51,819 nt of DNA. Source: an uncultured Lachnospiraceae bacterium. GTDB lineage: Bacteria; Bacillota; Clostridia; Lachnospirales; Lachnospiraceae. Shown piece by piece: positions 28,182 through 37,331 of the stretch. The translations under genes were made by a program, and so were the position numbers. The notes below the pieces were generated by a model. That model was not told the DNA's origin. It saw nothing but the letters and a program-made list of their open reading frames with translations, and did no database searches. Within the stretch, counting starts at the first letter, position 1. The number at the start of each line of letters is the position of its first letter. The stretch covers positions 1 through 51,819 of the forward strand of contig CADANF010000018.1 of the NCBI GenBank assembly GCA_902789175.1, read 5' to 3'.

Positions 28182-29036
28182 TTAGTCCATCGTCATCATA
28201 GATTTCACCATCCCAAGATACCAGTTTACTAATGATTCACCGTAGATTACGGAGATGGCAAGTCCCATACAAAGCGATGGACCGAAAGGTATATGCTCTT
28301 TTCCTTTCTTCTTCTTTCTTGCCATAGCAACTATTCCTATAACAGCTCCAATTATAGCTCCAAAGAAGAATCCCATAAGGGTCATTCTCCATCCAAGCAG
28401 AAAACCCGCTGCGGCCATAAGCTTAATATCTCCGCCACCAAAGGCATTTGCTATTATAAGATCTATAAGAATCATAGGAAGAGCTATACATAAAGCTCCT
28501 ATAATCCTATTAATTATCCCTGACCAGTCTCCATGAGATATGATCCTGCTTAAGTCTCCAAAAGCCCAGATTGATATAAGTCCAAGAACAAATATTGCAA
28601 TATTTAATTCCGGCGGAATTTCCATAGTATCAAAATCTATAAAACTTTCCACAGTCATTATCATATAGAATAAAAATAATATTCCAATGACAAAATAAAA
28701 CTTTAAATCATGAGCATGGAAGTTATTGCAATAGGCCGTAAGAAAAAAAGCACTTACAAATCCCAGGATTGAAAGGATAACCACCCTCTTCTTATTTCCT
28801 TTTGCAGCATCCAAAAAAGATATTCGAAGATACGCTTTTTCCTCTTCCTTAACTTTAAGAAAAGCTTCCTTCTCTTCCTTTGTCTGATTTGAGTCTACAT
28901 CCTCATCATAATCTTCTCTTACTCTTATCCTTGCTACAAACCTCCTGATCACCATTACCATGAAAGCAAAAATAGCAGCTCCCAATAATGAAAAAAATAT
29001 AAGCAGCACAGGATTCAACCCACTAAATTTAAACAT
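28182..29036 (-). CDS. Prepilin peptidase, peptidase half only (A24)
   Basis: This 284-residue polytopic membrane protein carries the A24 aspartyl peptidase core. One catalytic aspartate is in ESFIDFDTMEIPPELN and the other in the GGGDIKLM motif. The N-terminus, however, is one helix (about 8-28) and an acidic cytoplasmic segment, not the zinc-binding methyltransferase domain with CxxC pairs that full PilD proteins have. The missing half is encoded at 35217-35618. It should cleave the leaders of the prepilins encoded here. It follows pilA, separated by a terminator, so it may be expressed by read-through. Confidence 0.88.
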   Translation of the reverse strand: MFKFSGLNPVLLIFFSLLGAAIFAFMVMVIRRFVARIRVREDYDEDVDSNQTKEEKEAFLKVKEEEKAYLRISFLDAAKGNKKRVVILSILGFVSAFFLTAYCNNFHAHDLKFYFVIGILFLFYMIMTVESFIDFDTMEIPPELNIAIFVLGLISIWAFGDLSRIISHGDWSGIINRIIGALCIALPMILIDLIIANAFGGGDIKLMAAAGFLLGWRMTLMGFFFGAIIGAVIGIVAMARKKKKGKEHIPFGPSLCMGLAISVIYGESLVNWYLGMVKSMMTMD

Positions 29037-29135
29037 ATAATCCCTCTCAAATAAATATTGGAAATGCCTTAACTCACGGCATTCTTCTATTAAATATCTT
29101 ACTATCCCTTGAATAAAAAGGCAAACACGAAAAAA

Positions 29136-29156
29136 CCGGATGGCTTATCCATCCGG
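29136..29156 (-). terminator. pilA terminator
   Basis: CCGGATGG pairs with CCATCCGG around CTTAT. On the - strand it is followed by six T. It lies about 75 bases downstream of pilA and separates it from the peptidase gene. Confidence 0.88.
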
Positions 29157-29229
29157 CTTCTTCTATAGTTTTTTCTAACTCCTCATGTGCATTATTCTAA
29201 CATTTAATGAATAAATTTCACACAGAAAT

Positions 29230-29640
29230 TTATTTAGCATCCCAGGTCCCATTCTCCCAAGTATATGAACCTGTGTCAGAACCATTATTATCAAGAGTAT
29301 AATAAACAAACTTTTTAATGATGAAAGCATCCTTCGTTGTTGTATCGCTGCCTCTCCATTCCGCTACTTCAACACGGAATCCGCTTTCCTCAATATCCGT
29401 AAGTGCAGCAATCTCTGTCTTTAACTGTTCATCAGTCGGTTGTATGCCCCTTGAATAATAATCTGAACATACTGCCTGAGCTGCAACATAAGCTGAACTA
29501 GCTGCATTCATATCTTTCTTTTTCTTAGCCTTATCGATATATCCAAGTAAGGCTGGAACAAGAACTGCTGCAAGGATTGCTAAAATAACAAGAACTACGA
29601 TGAGTTCAACGAGTGTAAAACCTTTATTATTTTTCTTCAT
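29230..29640 (-). CDS. pilA: Major type IV pilin
   Basis: This 136-residue prepilin has a short leader MKKNNKG, then the mature start FTLVELIVVLVILAILAAVL with the canonical phenylalanine at +1 and glutamate at +5. The helix continues into a charged segment (DKAKKKKDMNAASSAYVAAQ) and a small globular domain. It stands apart from the assembly genes under its own strong promoter and terminator, as expected for an abundant major subunit. The single cysteine (VCSDYYSR) is unlike the disulfide loop of Gram-negative pilins. Confidence 0.92.
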   Translation of the reverse strand: MKKNNKGFTLVELIVVLVILAILAAVLVPALLGYIDKAKKKKDMNAASSAYVAAQAVCSDYYSRGIQPTDEQLKTEIAALTDIEESGFRVEVAEWRGSDTTTKDAFIIKKFVYYTLDNNGSDTGSYTWENGTWDAK

Positions 29641-29666
29641 AACTTTCTCCTCCTCTTATAAATAAT

Positions 29667-29844
29667 TTTGACCGGTTTTTGCTCTCTCATTTATTTGATA
29701 AATGAATTATAACAAACCGAAAATCTTCAAAGCAAGCCACTTTTGACCGATTTTTTAACAAATTGTTAACTTCGACCTATTGCACACTTTTTAACGAAAA
29801 ACTTTGTTTAACTTACACATATTACGTCTTATACTTTGACCGAT
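29667..29844. promoter_or_regulatory. Three TTTGACCG boxes upstream of pilA
   Basis: TTTGACCG occurs on the + strand at 29667, 29742 and 29835, each followed by A or G then TT. The copies flank and precede the pilA promoter. Repeated, same-direction boxes suggest binding sites for a regulator. The rest of the 305-base gap 29641-29945 is AT-rich with no gene. Confidence 0.4.
29706..29735 (-). promoter_or_regulatory. pilA promoter
   Basis: On the - strand there is a -35-like TTGCTT (29735-29730), an 18-bp spacer and an extended -10 TGTTATAAT, with TATAAT at 29711-29706. The leader is about 60 bases and ends in GAGGAGG before the ATG. Confidence 0.65.
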
Positions 29845-29945
29845 TACGATTCAGATAATCAATCAAAACGATCATTTGGTGACATGTGTATAAATTATGA
29901 AATCCTTTTCATTAAAATATGTGAACAATCAGTCACAAACCCCCA

Positions 29946-31628
29946 TTAATCGTAGTAACTTACCTTTACAAGTTCATCCACTGTTGTAACCCCCTGCTCT
30001 ACAAGATTCAGAGCACTCTGTTTCAGGGTGTCCATATGAAGTTCATTAATAGCATAGGTTTTTATTTCATCCGCCGTCTTTCCCTGCTGAACCATTGCTC
30101 TTATAGGCTTATCGATTGGAAGTATCTCATGTATGGATATTCTGCCCTTATAGCCTGTATTGTTGCACTGAGGACATCCTGCCTTATGCTTTACCCGAGG
30201 CAGTCTATGGCCTACAATTCTAACCTCTTCATCAGTCATTTCGCCCCATTCACCGCAGAACGGACAAACCTTTCTAACAAGACGCTGGGCAACGATACCT
30301 ACCAAGGAGTTAGCCAGCATAAATGGCTCTACTCCCATATCCATAAGTCTTACTACCGATGAAGCCGCATCATTTGTATGAAGGGTCGAAAGCACCAGGT
30401 GACCTGTGATAGCAGCTCTTACAGCAATGGATGCTGTTTCTGCATCACGAGTTTCACCCAGCATGATAACGTCCGGGTCCTGTCTCAAAAGAGCCCTTAG
30501 TCCGACTTCAAAGGTAAGCCCTGCCATATTATTAACCTGCATCTGATTGATACGAGGTATATTTTTTTCAACAGGGTCTTCAATTGTGGATATATTCACA
30601 CTTCCCTTGGCAAGCTTGTCAAGGATCATATAAAGTGTCGTTGATTTACCAGAACCAGTTGGTCCTGTAACATAAATGATTCCGTTTGGAGATTTCAGCA
30701 TTCCATCCATAAGCTGATAATTTTTCTCTGTCATACCAAAAGATCCGGAATGATCTATTGTGGCCGCACTTGCCAAAAGTCTTAGAACCGCCTTCTCTCC
30801 AAACACTGTAGGAATAACTGAAACACGGACATTTATATACTTTCCGTCTATCATTGTTTTAAAATGTCCATCCTGTGGGACTCTTCTTTCAGCTATATCC
30901 AAGTCTCCTAAAATTTTAATACGGGCAATAAGCGACGCATGAATATTCTTTTGAAGAGTCATGAAATCAACTATTACGCCGTCCATTCTCATTCTAACTG
31001 AAGTAAATTGTTCAAATGGCTCAATATGAATATCAGATACATTTGAGTTATAAGCTCTTACTACAAGCGAATCCAAGAGTTTTATGATAGGAGTATCATC
31101 ATCGGAATCTTCCACATTTACAATTTCCACATCTTGAACTGTACTCTCTTTTGACGCTCTGGCCGCCGACTTACGGGCAGATACTTCTGAATAGTAATAG
31201 CTTATGGCATCCATCAGAGGCTTTTTCTCTGTAAGCACCAGCTCAATATCCATACCAGCAATCTGACGAACGTCTTCAATGCCGTAGAAATTAAGAGGAT
31301 CATTTGTAAGTACTCCTAAAGTGTCATCATTCCTCTTAAATGCCAGCATGCAATACTTCACTGCCAAAGGTTGAGGAATCACTTCCACCGCATTAATATC
31401 TACAGATAAGTCTCCGATGTTACATACTGATATATCAAGTCTCTTACCAAGAGCCATCAACATCTGTTTTTCTGTTATAATATTTAATTCTATTAAAGCA
31501 CCACCAAGTCTTACCCCCTGGTGTTCCTTCTGATAGGCGACAGCCCTGTCGATATCGGCATCAGTAACATAGCCAAATTCTTTAAGTACGTCACCTATTC
31601 GAATGTTTTGATTCTTCCTTAGCTCCAT
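29946..31628 (-). CDS. pilB: Type IV pilus assembly ATPase PilB
   Basis: This 560-residue GspE/PilB-family ATPase powers pilus extension. The N-terminal MshEN/T2SSE_N domain (about 1-150) contains RIGDVLKEFGYVTDADI. The ATPase core has Walker A GPTGSGKSTT, the Asp box, and a Walker B region with LGETRDAETA. A C4 zinc site is formed by CPFCG and CPQCNNTGY. MshEN domains can bind c-di-GMP, so pilus extension may be controlled by that messenger. It is the last gene of the assembly operon. No PilT-like retraction ATPase is in the window. Confidence 0.95.
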   Translation of the reverse strand: MELRKNQNIRIGDVLKEFGYVTDADIDRAVAYQKEHQGVRLGGALIELNIITEKQMLMALGKRLDISVCNIGDLSVDINAVEVIPQPLAVKYCMLAFKRNDDTLGVLTNDPLNFYGIEDVRQIAGMDIELVLTEKKPLMDAISYYYSEVSARKSAARASKESTVQDVEIVNVEDSDDDTPIIKLLDSLVVRAYNSNVSDIHIEPFEQFTSVRMRMDGVIVDFMTLQKNIHASLIARIKILGDLDIAERRVPQDGHFKTMIDGKYINVRVSVIPTVFGEKAVLRLLASAATIDHSGSFGMTEKNYQLMDGMLKSPNGIIYVTGPTGSGKSTTLYMILDKLAKGSVNISTIEDPVEKNIPRINQMQVNNMAGLTFEVGLRALLRQDPDVIMLGETRDAETASIAVRAAITGHLVLSTLHTNDAASSVVRLMDMGVEPFMLANSLVGIVAQRLVRKVCPFCGEWGEMTDEEVRIVGHRLPRVKHKAGCPQCNNTGYKGRISIHEILPIDKPIRAMVQQGKTADEIKTYAINELHMDTLKQSALNLVEQGVTTVDELVKVSYYD

Positions 31629-31631
31629 ACC

Positions 31632-32438
31632 TTACTCCTCACTTAAAGATGTTTGGTCACACATATACAGCTCAATATCAACTGTAAGAGTTCTTGTAAC
31701 CACGACCTGGCTTTCTTTAACTATTGTAGTCGTTGTTCCGTCTCCGTTATCAACAACTTCATTACTTCCTTTATCAAGAGATCTTACCTCTCCCCAGGAA
31801 TAAGATTTTATAAATATTCTCTTATCGGAATTAATAAGTTCATTTAGAAATGCCTGCATGCTCTTATCATCGCCGCCAACTGTCATGGTAACTTCAACTG
31901 CATATACATTTGTATTAACTGCAGTGGTAGTATCATTTGAGTCGTCGCTATAAAGATCTGCTTCAGCCTTATCAACGTCCTCTAATGTAGTACCCTTATT
32001 TTCCTTTTCTTCCTCTTTTTTACTTTCTAATGCCGCCTGAGCTGCTTCGTACTGTTCCTGAGCATACAACGCGGAATATTGATATGCTGAAAGCTGTTTT
32101 GCCCCGTCTGGCATCAAAATTTCCATATCATAGGAGTAAAGCTTATGACTAAGAGCCATACCTGTAAGTAATTGATCCACCTGATCACTTACCATTAAAT
32201 CAAAGAATTCTGACTTTCTTTTTCTTATCTTCTCTTCAATTTCTTCTCCTGACATTTCAAGAAGCGGAAGCTGCGCTACCTTTAACTTATTAATGGATTT
32301 TTCTTCCTCTTCATCTTCTATCTCAGATTTAATACTGGCAAGAGACGAAAGTGCAGGACGAACTCCATAATAAAGTCCTAAGGCAAGTATCGAGAATATA
32401 ATTACAAAGAGTACTAATTTTTGATCTTTTTCTGACAT
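31632..32438 (-). CDS. PilO-like pilus alignment protein
   Basis: The start is placed at ATG 32438 (268 residues), with a GGGGAG site five bases upstream. A longer frame to 32534 would overlap the previous gene. One membrane helix (about 8-27) is followed by a coiled coil and a C-terminal ferredoxin-like domain (YAVEVTMTVGGDDKSMQAFLNELI). This is the layout of PilO/GspM proteins that link the inner-membrane platform. A charged insertion lies around residues 140-190. Position between PilMN and PilB supports the role; sequence similarity alone is modest. Confidence 0.75.
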   Translation of the reverse strand: MSEKDQKLVLFVIIFSILALGLYYGVRPALSSLASIKSEIEDEEEEKSINKLKVAQLPLLEMSGEEIEEKIRKRKSEFFDLMVSDQVDQLLTGMALSHKLYSYDMEILMPDGAKQLSAYQYSALYAQEQYEAAQAALESKKEEEKENKGTTLEDVDKAEADLYSDDSNDTTTAVNTNVYAVEVTMTVGGDDKSMQAFLNELINSDKRIFIKSYSWGEVRSLDKGSNEVVDNGDGTTTTIVKESQVVVTRTLTVDIELYMCDQTSLSEE

Positions 32439-32451
32439 ATTCTCTCCCCCC

Positions 32452-33978
32452 CTATTCTTCCTTCTCGGATTCTGTTGTAGTATCTTCCACTGCAGCATCT
32501 GTTCCACTGGCTTTTTCAAGATTTCTTCCAGCACTCTCTGACAAGGTACATACTACATGTATATCCCAGAGGCCATTTCCTCCGTCATAAGAGTAACCTG
32601 TATAGTTTACGCTGCTGAAAATGTCCATCTTATTAAGTTTTTTAATATATTGATTAATAAGATCCACATCCACAGCCTTTGCAGTAACTGTGATAATTCC
32701 TGCTTCTGCATCGAAATTACCTATAGTAATTGTTGCATATCCTTCTGCCGTTTTATTAATAATATCTATTATTTCTTCCGTTGCTATAGGATAAGTATCC
32801 AGCCTCTTTATAATTCTATCCAAAGAATTATATTCCGCTTCAAGACCTTGGCCTTGCTCCTGAAGATAATCATACCTTGCCGCATCCAAGGCAACGCTTT
32901 CATTATATTTTTTCAGGTCATCCAGCTGTCTTTTCTTAATTAACCTTATGGTCCAGGATGCTGCAATAGCAACTGCCATAGCTGCCGCAACACTGGAACA
33001 TATGATAATTTTCAGCTTCATTTTATCTGCTATTTTATCATCTTTTTTAACAGTATTCATGGATGTAAGAAGATTGGATTCTTTTCCAAAATCATATAAT
33101 CCACTTATAGGAAAAAGATAACCTGCAGCTTCAATATCCTGAGCACTACCTTTTGCTATTCCCGGCTTTATGGCTTCAACCGGAATATTTATTCCCTGAC
33201 CTTTAATAAGTTCCTGATAGGAAGAAACCCTTGATGAATCTATTCCCGCAAGGAATAATTTTTCAAACTGTCCCTTAAGGCCTCTTGTCTGAAGGAACTG
33301 AGACAACTGGCTAAGTGCTCTTGCACATTCCTCCATATGTTCATCTGTTCCTGGGGGATTAAAGCAACGCACGCTGTTGTAATAGAAAAACTCTCCATCT
33401 ACAAAGACTATATTTGCCAGCAGATTATCATTTGAAAGCTGAAGGATAAATGACTTCGCCTGTTTTCCTGCTGTTTCTTTAGTAAGTCCTATAATACTTC
33501 CTTCACTAGAGAATATACCTTTCAGCTCAGCGCCCATTTCTTCGAAAATCTTTACATAATCACGAAGAAGATCCTGTGGTGCTGATTCTGCATAGATTTT
33601 TGACATTTTCTCTTTTGCATTTTCACTCAGTTTTGTATATGTATAAACCTGCTCCGAGTCCTCGTCACGACCCATATCCGCAAATTCTCTTTGAATAAAA
33701 TCAAAGCCTTTTTCCTTTTTCATCCTAGGAAGATCCAGCTGTTTACCAGCAATCTTGTTAGAATTAATTACAAGATAAATATCCTTCATAGGAATATTAT
33801 TTCTGATCCAGTATTCTTTTAGAAATTCTGCAAAATAAGCAGGATTCATTACAATACCATTGATTATCGCACCTTCCGGAGCCAGAGTAGTATAGACATT
33901 GGTAAGTCCCGCCTTTTTTCCCCTGCTTCCTACGGCTATCTGAATCTGTTGATTAGATAAATATACACTTACACTCAA
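32452..33978 (-). CDS. PilM-PilN fusion protein
   Basis: The 508-residue protein has an N-terminal actin-like PilM domain of about 320 residues (SVYLSNQQIQIAVGSRG; PMKDIYLVINSNKI). A single membrane helix follows (IIICSSVAAAMAVAIAAS), then a coiled coil and a PilN-like extracytoplasmic domain (TIGNFDAEAGIITVTAKAVD). In most bacteria PilM is a cytoplasmic protein that grips a short N-terminal tail of separate PilN. Here both lie on one chain, so the tail contact is replaced by a covalent link. The acidic C-terminus ends in TESEKEE. It is followed by the PilO-like gene after 13 bases. Confidence 0.8.
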   Translation of the reverse strand: MSVSVYLSNQQIQIAVGSRGKKAGLTNVYTTLAPEGAIINGIVMNPAYFAEFLKEYWIRNNIPMKDIYLVINSNKIAGKQLDLPRMKKEKGFDFIQREFADMGRDEDSEQVYTYTKLSENAKEKMSKIYAESAPQDLLRDYVKIFEEMGAELKGIFSSEGSIIGLTKETAGKQAKSFILQLSNDNLLANIVFVDGEFFYYNSVRCFNPPGTDEHMEECARALSQLSQFLQTRGLKGQFEKLFLAGIDSSRVSSYQELIKGQGINIPVEAIKPGIAKGSAQDIEAAGYLFPISGLYDFGKESNLLTSMNTVKKDDKIADKMKLKIIICSSVAAAMAVAIAASWTIRLIKKRQLDDLKKYNESVALDAARYDYLQEQGQGLEAEYNSLDRIIKRLDTYPIATEEIIDIINKTAEGYATITIGNFDAEAGIITVTAKAVDVDLINQYIKKLNKMDIFSSVNYTGYSYDGGNGLWDIHVVCTLSESAGRNLEKASGTDAAVEDTTTESEKEE

Positions 33979-33991
33979 TTCTATCCCCTCC

Positions 33992-35191
33992 TTATACCGA
34001 GTTAGAAATCGTCTGATACGATGAATAAATAGGCTGAATAACCGCTATGATAATAAAACCTACCACTACCGCCATTACGACAATCATTACAGGTTCTATC
34101 ATGGCTACCAGTTTTTCAGTTGCGATCTCTGAATCATAGTCCATCTGATCTGCAATGGATATAAGCATAGAATCCAACTGACCTGTTTCTTCACCAACCA
34201 TAATGGAGGATGGAAGCTTCTTAACAAAGCCGTCTATCCCCTCTATGGCTTCACTTAAATTTCCGCCTGCTCTAACCTTTGCTATCATGTCATCAAACTG
34301 TTTTTCTATATATGCATTTCCTATAGTAGTCTTAGCTATATTAAGGCACGAAACTATAGGCATACCTGCCGCATAAAGACTTGAAAGTGTTCTGGCAAAT
34401 CTTGCTGTGTATACAACCTTTCTTAGCTTTCCTATTACCGGCATATGTATTTCCATCTTTGCCTTCCATAATTTAACCCCTGGAATACTTCCAATCACAA
34501 CCCATATCATAAATAGAATCATGGCAAAGAATAATAAAACGTACCATTTCTTTGCTACAAAATTACTAATTCCAAGAAGTATTGTGGTTGGAAGAGGCAA
34601 GGTTTCCATAGATTCAAAGAGCGAACTAAACTGTGGAATAACAAATCCCATGATTATAGCTACTACAATAACAATAAGCACAGAAAGAATCTTTGGATAA
34701 ACCATGGAACTTGATATTTTCTGGTTCAATCTATATTCCTTGGCATAATAATCCGCCATATTAGCAGCGGTCTTATCCATATTTCCGCTCTGTTCTGAGC
34801 TTCGCATCATATTTACAAAAAGGGTTGGAAATGTATCTCCCTCGTTTGCTATAGCGTCTGAAAATGGAATACCTGACCTTATCTGCCTTAAAATATCTTT
34901 ATATAATTTTCTCTCGTTCTCTTTAATGGACTCATCATCCGAAATGATACTCATGGTCCTTACAAGAGATACTCCTGCTCCCAGCAGCTTACTGAGATTT
35001 CTGGCAAAATCCGAAAGTCTGTCATTCTTCATCCTTTTTCCGGTTTTCACCTTGGAATTCAGCTTTGCATCAATCAGGAGCTTATTTTCAGCTTTTAATT
35101 TCTCATGCAGATCTATTTCACTATTAGCCTGCATAACGCCTGAGACAGTTTTTCCTTTTTCATCTCTGGCTTTATATCTGAAAGTCTCCAT
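33992..35191 (-). CDS. pilC: Pilus platform protein PilC (GspF family)
   Basis: PilC is the inner-membrane platform that couples PilB to pilin insertion. The 399-residue length is usual. The N-terminus METFRYKARDEKGKTVSGVMQA is characteristic. Two T2SSF domains are seen (DFARNLSKLLGAGVSLVRTM and TARFARTLSSLYAAGMPIV), each with membrane helices, and the C-terminal helix ends in PIYSSYQTISNSV. It lies in the operon between the PilD methyltransferase half and PilMN. Confidence 0.95.
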   Translation of the reverse strand: METFRYKARDEKGKTVSGVMQANSEIDLHEKLKAENKLLIDAKLNSKVKTGKRMKNDRLSDFARNLSKLLGAGVSLVRTMSIISDDESIKENERKLYKDILRQIRSGIPFSDAIANEGDTFPTLFVNMMRSSEQSGNMDKTAANMADYYAKEYRLNQKISSSMVYPKILSVLIVIVVAIIMGFVIPQFSSLFESMETLPLPTTILLGISNFVAKKWYVLLFFAMILFMIWVVIGSIPGVKLWKAKMEIHMPVIGKLRKVVYTARFARTLSSLYAAGMPIVSCLNIAKTTIGNAYIEKQFDDMIAKVRAGGNLSEAIEGIDGFVKKLPSSIMVGEETGQLDSMLISIADQMDYDSEIATEKLVAMIEPVMIVVMAVVVGFIIIAVIQPIYSSYQTISNSV

Positions 35192-35216
35192 ATCTCCCTC
35201 CTAACTGTAACAATCC

Positions 35217-35618
35217 TCAACCTACACCCCTTATCTTATCCATGGCTATAAACAAAACCACCGTAAGGACTCCCGATATAACAAAAGCCCCTAAAGCTTT
35301 AAAGGTTATTCCTAAAATAAGAGTTGATATCACTGCCGATATACCTCCGATAGTTTCCACAATCATATATCTTGGTGATACCTTATTATTACAATATCGA
35401 CATCTACCTTTAAGCATGATCCAAGATAATACTGGAATCATATCCTTATAGGAAAGCTCATGTCCGCATGTTGTACATCTTGATTTATCATTTGTAAATG
35501 TTATCTTTCTTGGAAGTCTGTATATTACTACATTTAAAAATGAGAATACGCTGGCTCCAATAGCAAACATTATTAATTCAATAATCGTTCTAGCCAATAA
35601 AATAAATAAGTCTATCAT
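35217..35618 (-). CDS. Prepilin peptidase, methyltransferase half only
   Basis: This 133-residue protein matches only the N-terminal part of PilD. It has a first helix with GASVFSFLNVVIYRLPR, then the zinc site formed by CTTCG and CRYCN, with the conserved DMIPVLSWIMLKGR and SPRYMIVETIGG between and after them. It stops at AMDKIRGVG, just where the first catalytic aspartate segment of a full-length enzyme begins. The peptidase half is a separate gene at 28182-29036. This half should N-methylate the cleaved pilin start, if the pieces associate. The ribosome site is weak. Confidence 0.88.
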   Translation of the reverse strand: MIDLFILLARTIIELIMFAIGASVFSFLNVVIYRLPRKITFTNDKSRCTTCGHELSYKDMIPVLSWIMLKGRCRYCNNKVSPRYMIVETIGGISAVISTLILGITFKALGAFVISGVLTVVLFIAMDKIRGVG

Positions 35619-35690
35619 CTCTGTTTTCCAATTTAATCCACATTTTTATTTACACTTTTAATTTTGCTTCTATTATTCAACTCTTCGAAT

Positions 35691-36137
35691 TTAGTCTTTA
35701 TCTTCAACAAAATTCGCTATCTGCCACATGTAATTAATGGACCATTCTGTTTTATCTTTATCTTCAAGATAAATAATCTGATAATGTCCTGTAATATAAA
35801 GAAGCCCTGTTATCTCCCTTTTCTTTTTGTCATAAGAAAGAATTGTTACCTCCCCTTCGCTGCTTGGCATCAGCTTTCTTACTTCCTCTATAACCCCCGG
35901 AGACAAACCATTCATACTTTCCGGATTATAAACTGTTGAACCTTTTCCATAATATTCTATATCTATGGTTCTTAAAGCAAGTTTAACGTTTTTTGCCTCT
36001 CTTAAGGCATGTCTTCCATCTGTATCAATCTTAAAAAACGTAAATGCTATCGCAGCCACTACAAGAATTCCAAATGCAATTAAAAATATCTTTAGCATTT
36101 TTTGTATTAGTGCTCTGGTTTTTCCTTTTTCTTCCAT
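35691..36137 (-). CDS. Pilin-like membrane protein without prepilin leader
   Basis: This 148-residue protein has one membrane helix (about 16-34) and an extracytoplasmic domain. The segment HALREAKNVKLALRTIDIEYY resembles the alpha-C part of pilins, where subunits often carry a charged helix before the globular domain. No G/F or G/S cleavage site with glutamate at +5 is present. It lies between the minor prepilins and the split PilD gene, so a pilus-linked role is likely, but the function is unknown. The start has a GGGGGG site. Confidence 0.65.
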   Translation of the reverse strand: MEEKGKTRALIQKMLKIFLIAFGILVVAAIAFTFFKIDTDGRHALREAKNVKLALRTIDIEYYGKGSTVYNPESMNGLSPGVIEEVRKLMPSSEGEVTILSYDKKKREITGLLYITGHYQIIYLEDKDKTEWSINYMWQIANFVEDKD

Positions 36138-36237
36138 AAGCGCCCCCCATAAATAAAAAATTCCCCATTTCTAGTTTTCTGCTATTATGACCTTTTCACT
36201 TTGCTTTTTTACTTTTTCTTTTTTCACTATTTTACCC

Positions 36238-36867
36238 TTAGTGCCCAGTTTCCGGCAAACTGAAGCATTTAATATATTTTACTGATGTTACATCAGCAAA
36301 GCCTTCTCTCCCCAAAGTAAGACTTATCTTATATACATTGGCCGGATACCCCGCTCCTGCCTTTTCAATTTTTAAATTCTTAATATAAAATCCCTGGTAA
36401 GATTTCTCAGGAAATGTCCAAATATACGGATTAGTCGCTAGTCTCTCACCATTTGTTTCTGGATTAGTTGTAGGAACCCCGGTAATTTCTACGGATGGAT
36501 ATTTAACATATAACTTATTATCCGAAACTCCCATCTCAATTTTAGTTCTGGTTCTGTCAAACATCTTTACCGTTGTATTAACATCTGGATTTGAATTATT
36601 TGTCCCTAAATCCGGAGGATCTATCTCGCCATTCGCACTAGAAAGCACCCCCGACACCTTGGTCATTATCATATCTTCCACTTCCGTCTCTGCTGCAACA
36701 AAATTGATATTATTAAATAACATAACAGCCGAAGATATTACCTGAGTTACACTCACCATAAAAATGGATAGAAGTGCAAATACCACAACCATTTCTACCA
36801 ATGTGGCGCCTTTATTTTCGGCTGTTTTCTTATGAATTTTTCTTTTAAGAATTTCAACGGCCTTCAT
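36238..36867 (-). CDS. Minor prepilin, PilW/PulJ-like
   Basis: The start is set at ATG 36867 (209 residues), six bases after GGGGTG; a GTG at 36876 is the alternative. A lysine-rich leader of about 20 residues ends in KG, and the mature protein begins ATLVEMVVVFALLSIFMVSV with glutamate at +5. A globular domain rich in Pro/Asn follows (NGEIDPPDLGTNNSN). Length and leader fit the PilW/PulJ class that seeds pilus tips. It is one of four prepilin-like genes in a row. Confidence 0.82.
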   Translation of the reverse strand: MKAVEILKRKIHKKTAENKGATLVEMVVVFALLSIFMVSVTQVISSAVMLFNNINFVAAETEVEDMIMTKVSGVLSSANGEIDPPDLGTNNSNPDVNTTVKMFDRTRTKIEMGVSDNKLYVKYPSVEITGVPTTNPETNGERLATNPYIWTFPEKSYQGFYIKNLKIEKAGAGYPANVYKISLTLGREGFADVTSVKYIKCFSLPETGH

Positions 36868-36890
36868 ACCAAGCACCCCATTTCAAAATT

Positions 36891-37292
36891 TTACTCCGCT
36901 TTGTATCTAAATAGTCTTATTCTATATCCTGTTGCTCCGTCTTCTAACTGTTCATACATAGTTATATTTACAGTTCCAAGAGCCATATTTCCCGCCGTGA
37001 TAACATTTCCTCTTCCTGTTTTTCCGGCTCCTCTGCTTCTATCCAATGTAAGTGTTAAGGATGCCCCACTTTCTGTCACATCCAGTTTTGTTGAATCAAT
37101 AGGTTTTTTATACATTTCTGTCTCAAAAGCCTGAATCTGTCGCTTCATATCAACAGATTTCATGTACATATTGCTGGAGAATTTAACCACCTGATAGAGA
37201 GCTCCAAGTATAATGGATACAAGAAGGAAAGCAATCAGAACCTCTATCATGGTAGATCCCTCATTATTAAGTTCGCTTCCTTTCTTATCCAT
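36891..37292 (-). CDS. Minor prepilin, PilV/GspI-like
   Basis: The start at ATG 37292 (133 residues, MDKKGSELNNEG) has AAGGAG nine bases upstream; an upstream start at 37322 lacks a ribosome site. The leader ends in EG and the mature protein begins STMIEVLIAFLLVSIILGAL, with glutamate at +5. The remainder is a short globular domain with a basic, glycine-rich loop (DRSRGAGKTGRGNVI). It lies between the PilX-like and PilW-like genes. Confidence 0.82.
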   Translation of the reverse strand: MDKKGSELNNEGSTMIEVLIAFLLVSIILGALYQVVKFSSNMYMKSVDMKRQIQAFETEMYKKPIDSTKLDVTESGASLTLTLDRSRGAGKTGRGNVITAGNMALGTVNITMYEQLEDGATGYRIRLFRYKAE

Positions 37293-37331
37293 AATCCTTT
37301 GCTCCTTTTGGCAACTTAACATCTTTTTTTA

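Noticed and set aside
29641-29945. Cyclic-di-GMP riboswitch before pilA
   Set aside because: The gap is AT-rich and lacks the conserved GEMM core; only promoter-like boxes and the TTTGACCG repeats stand out.
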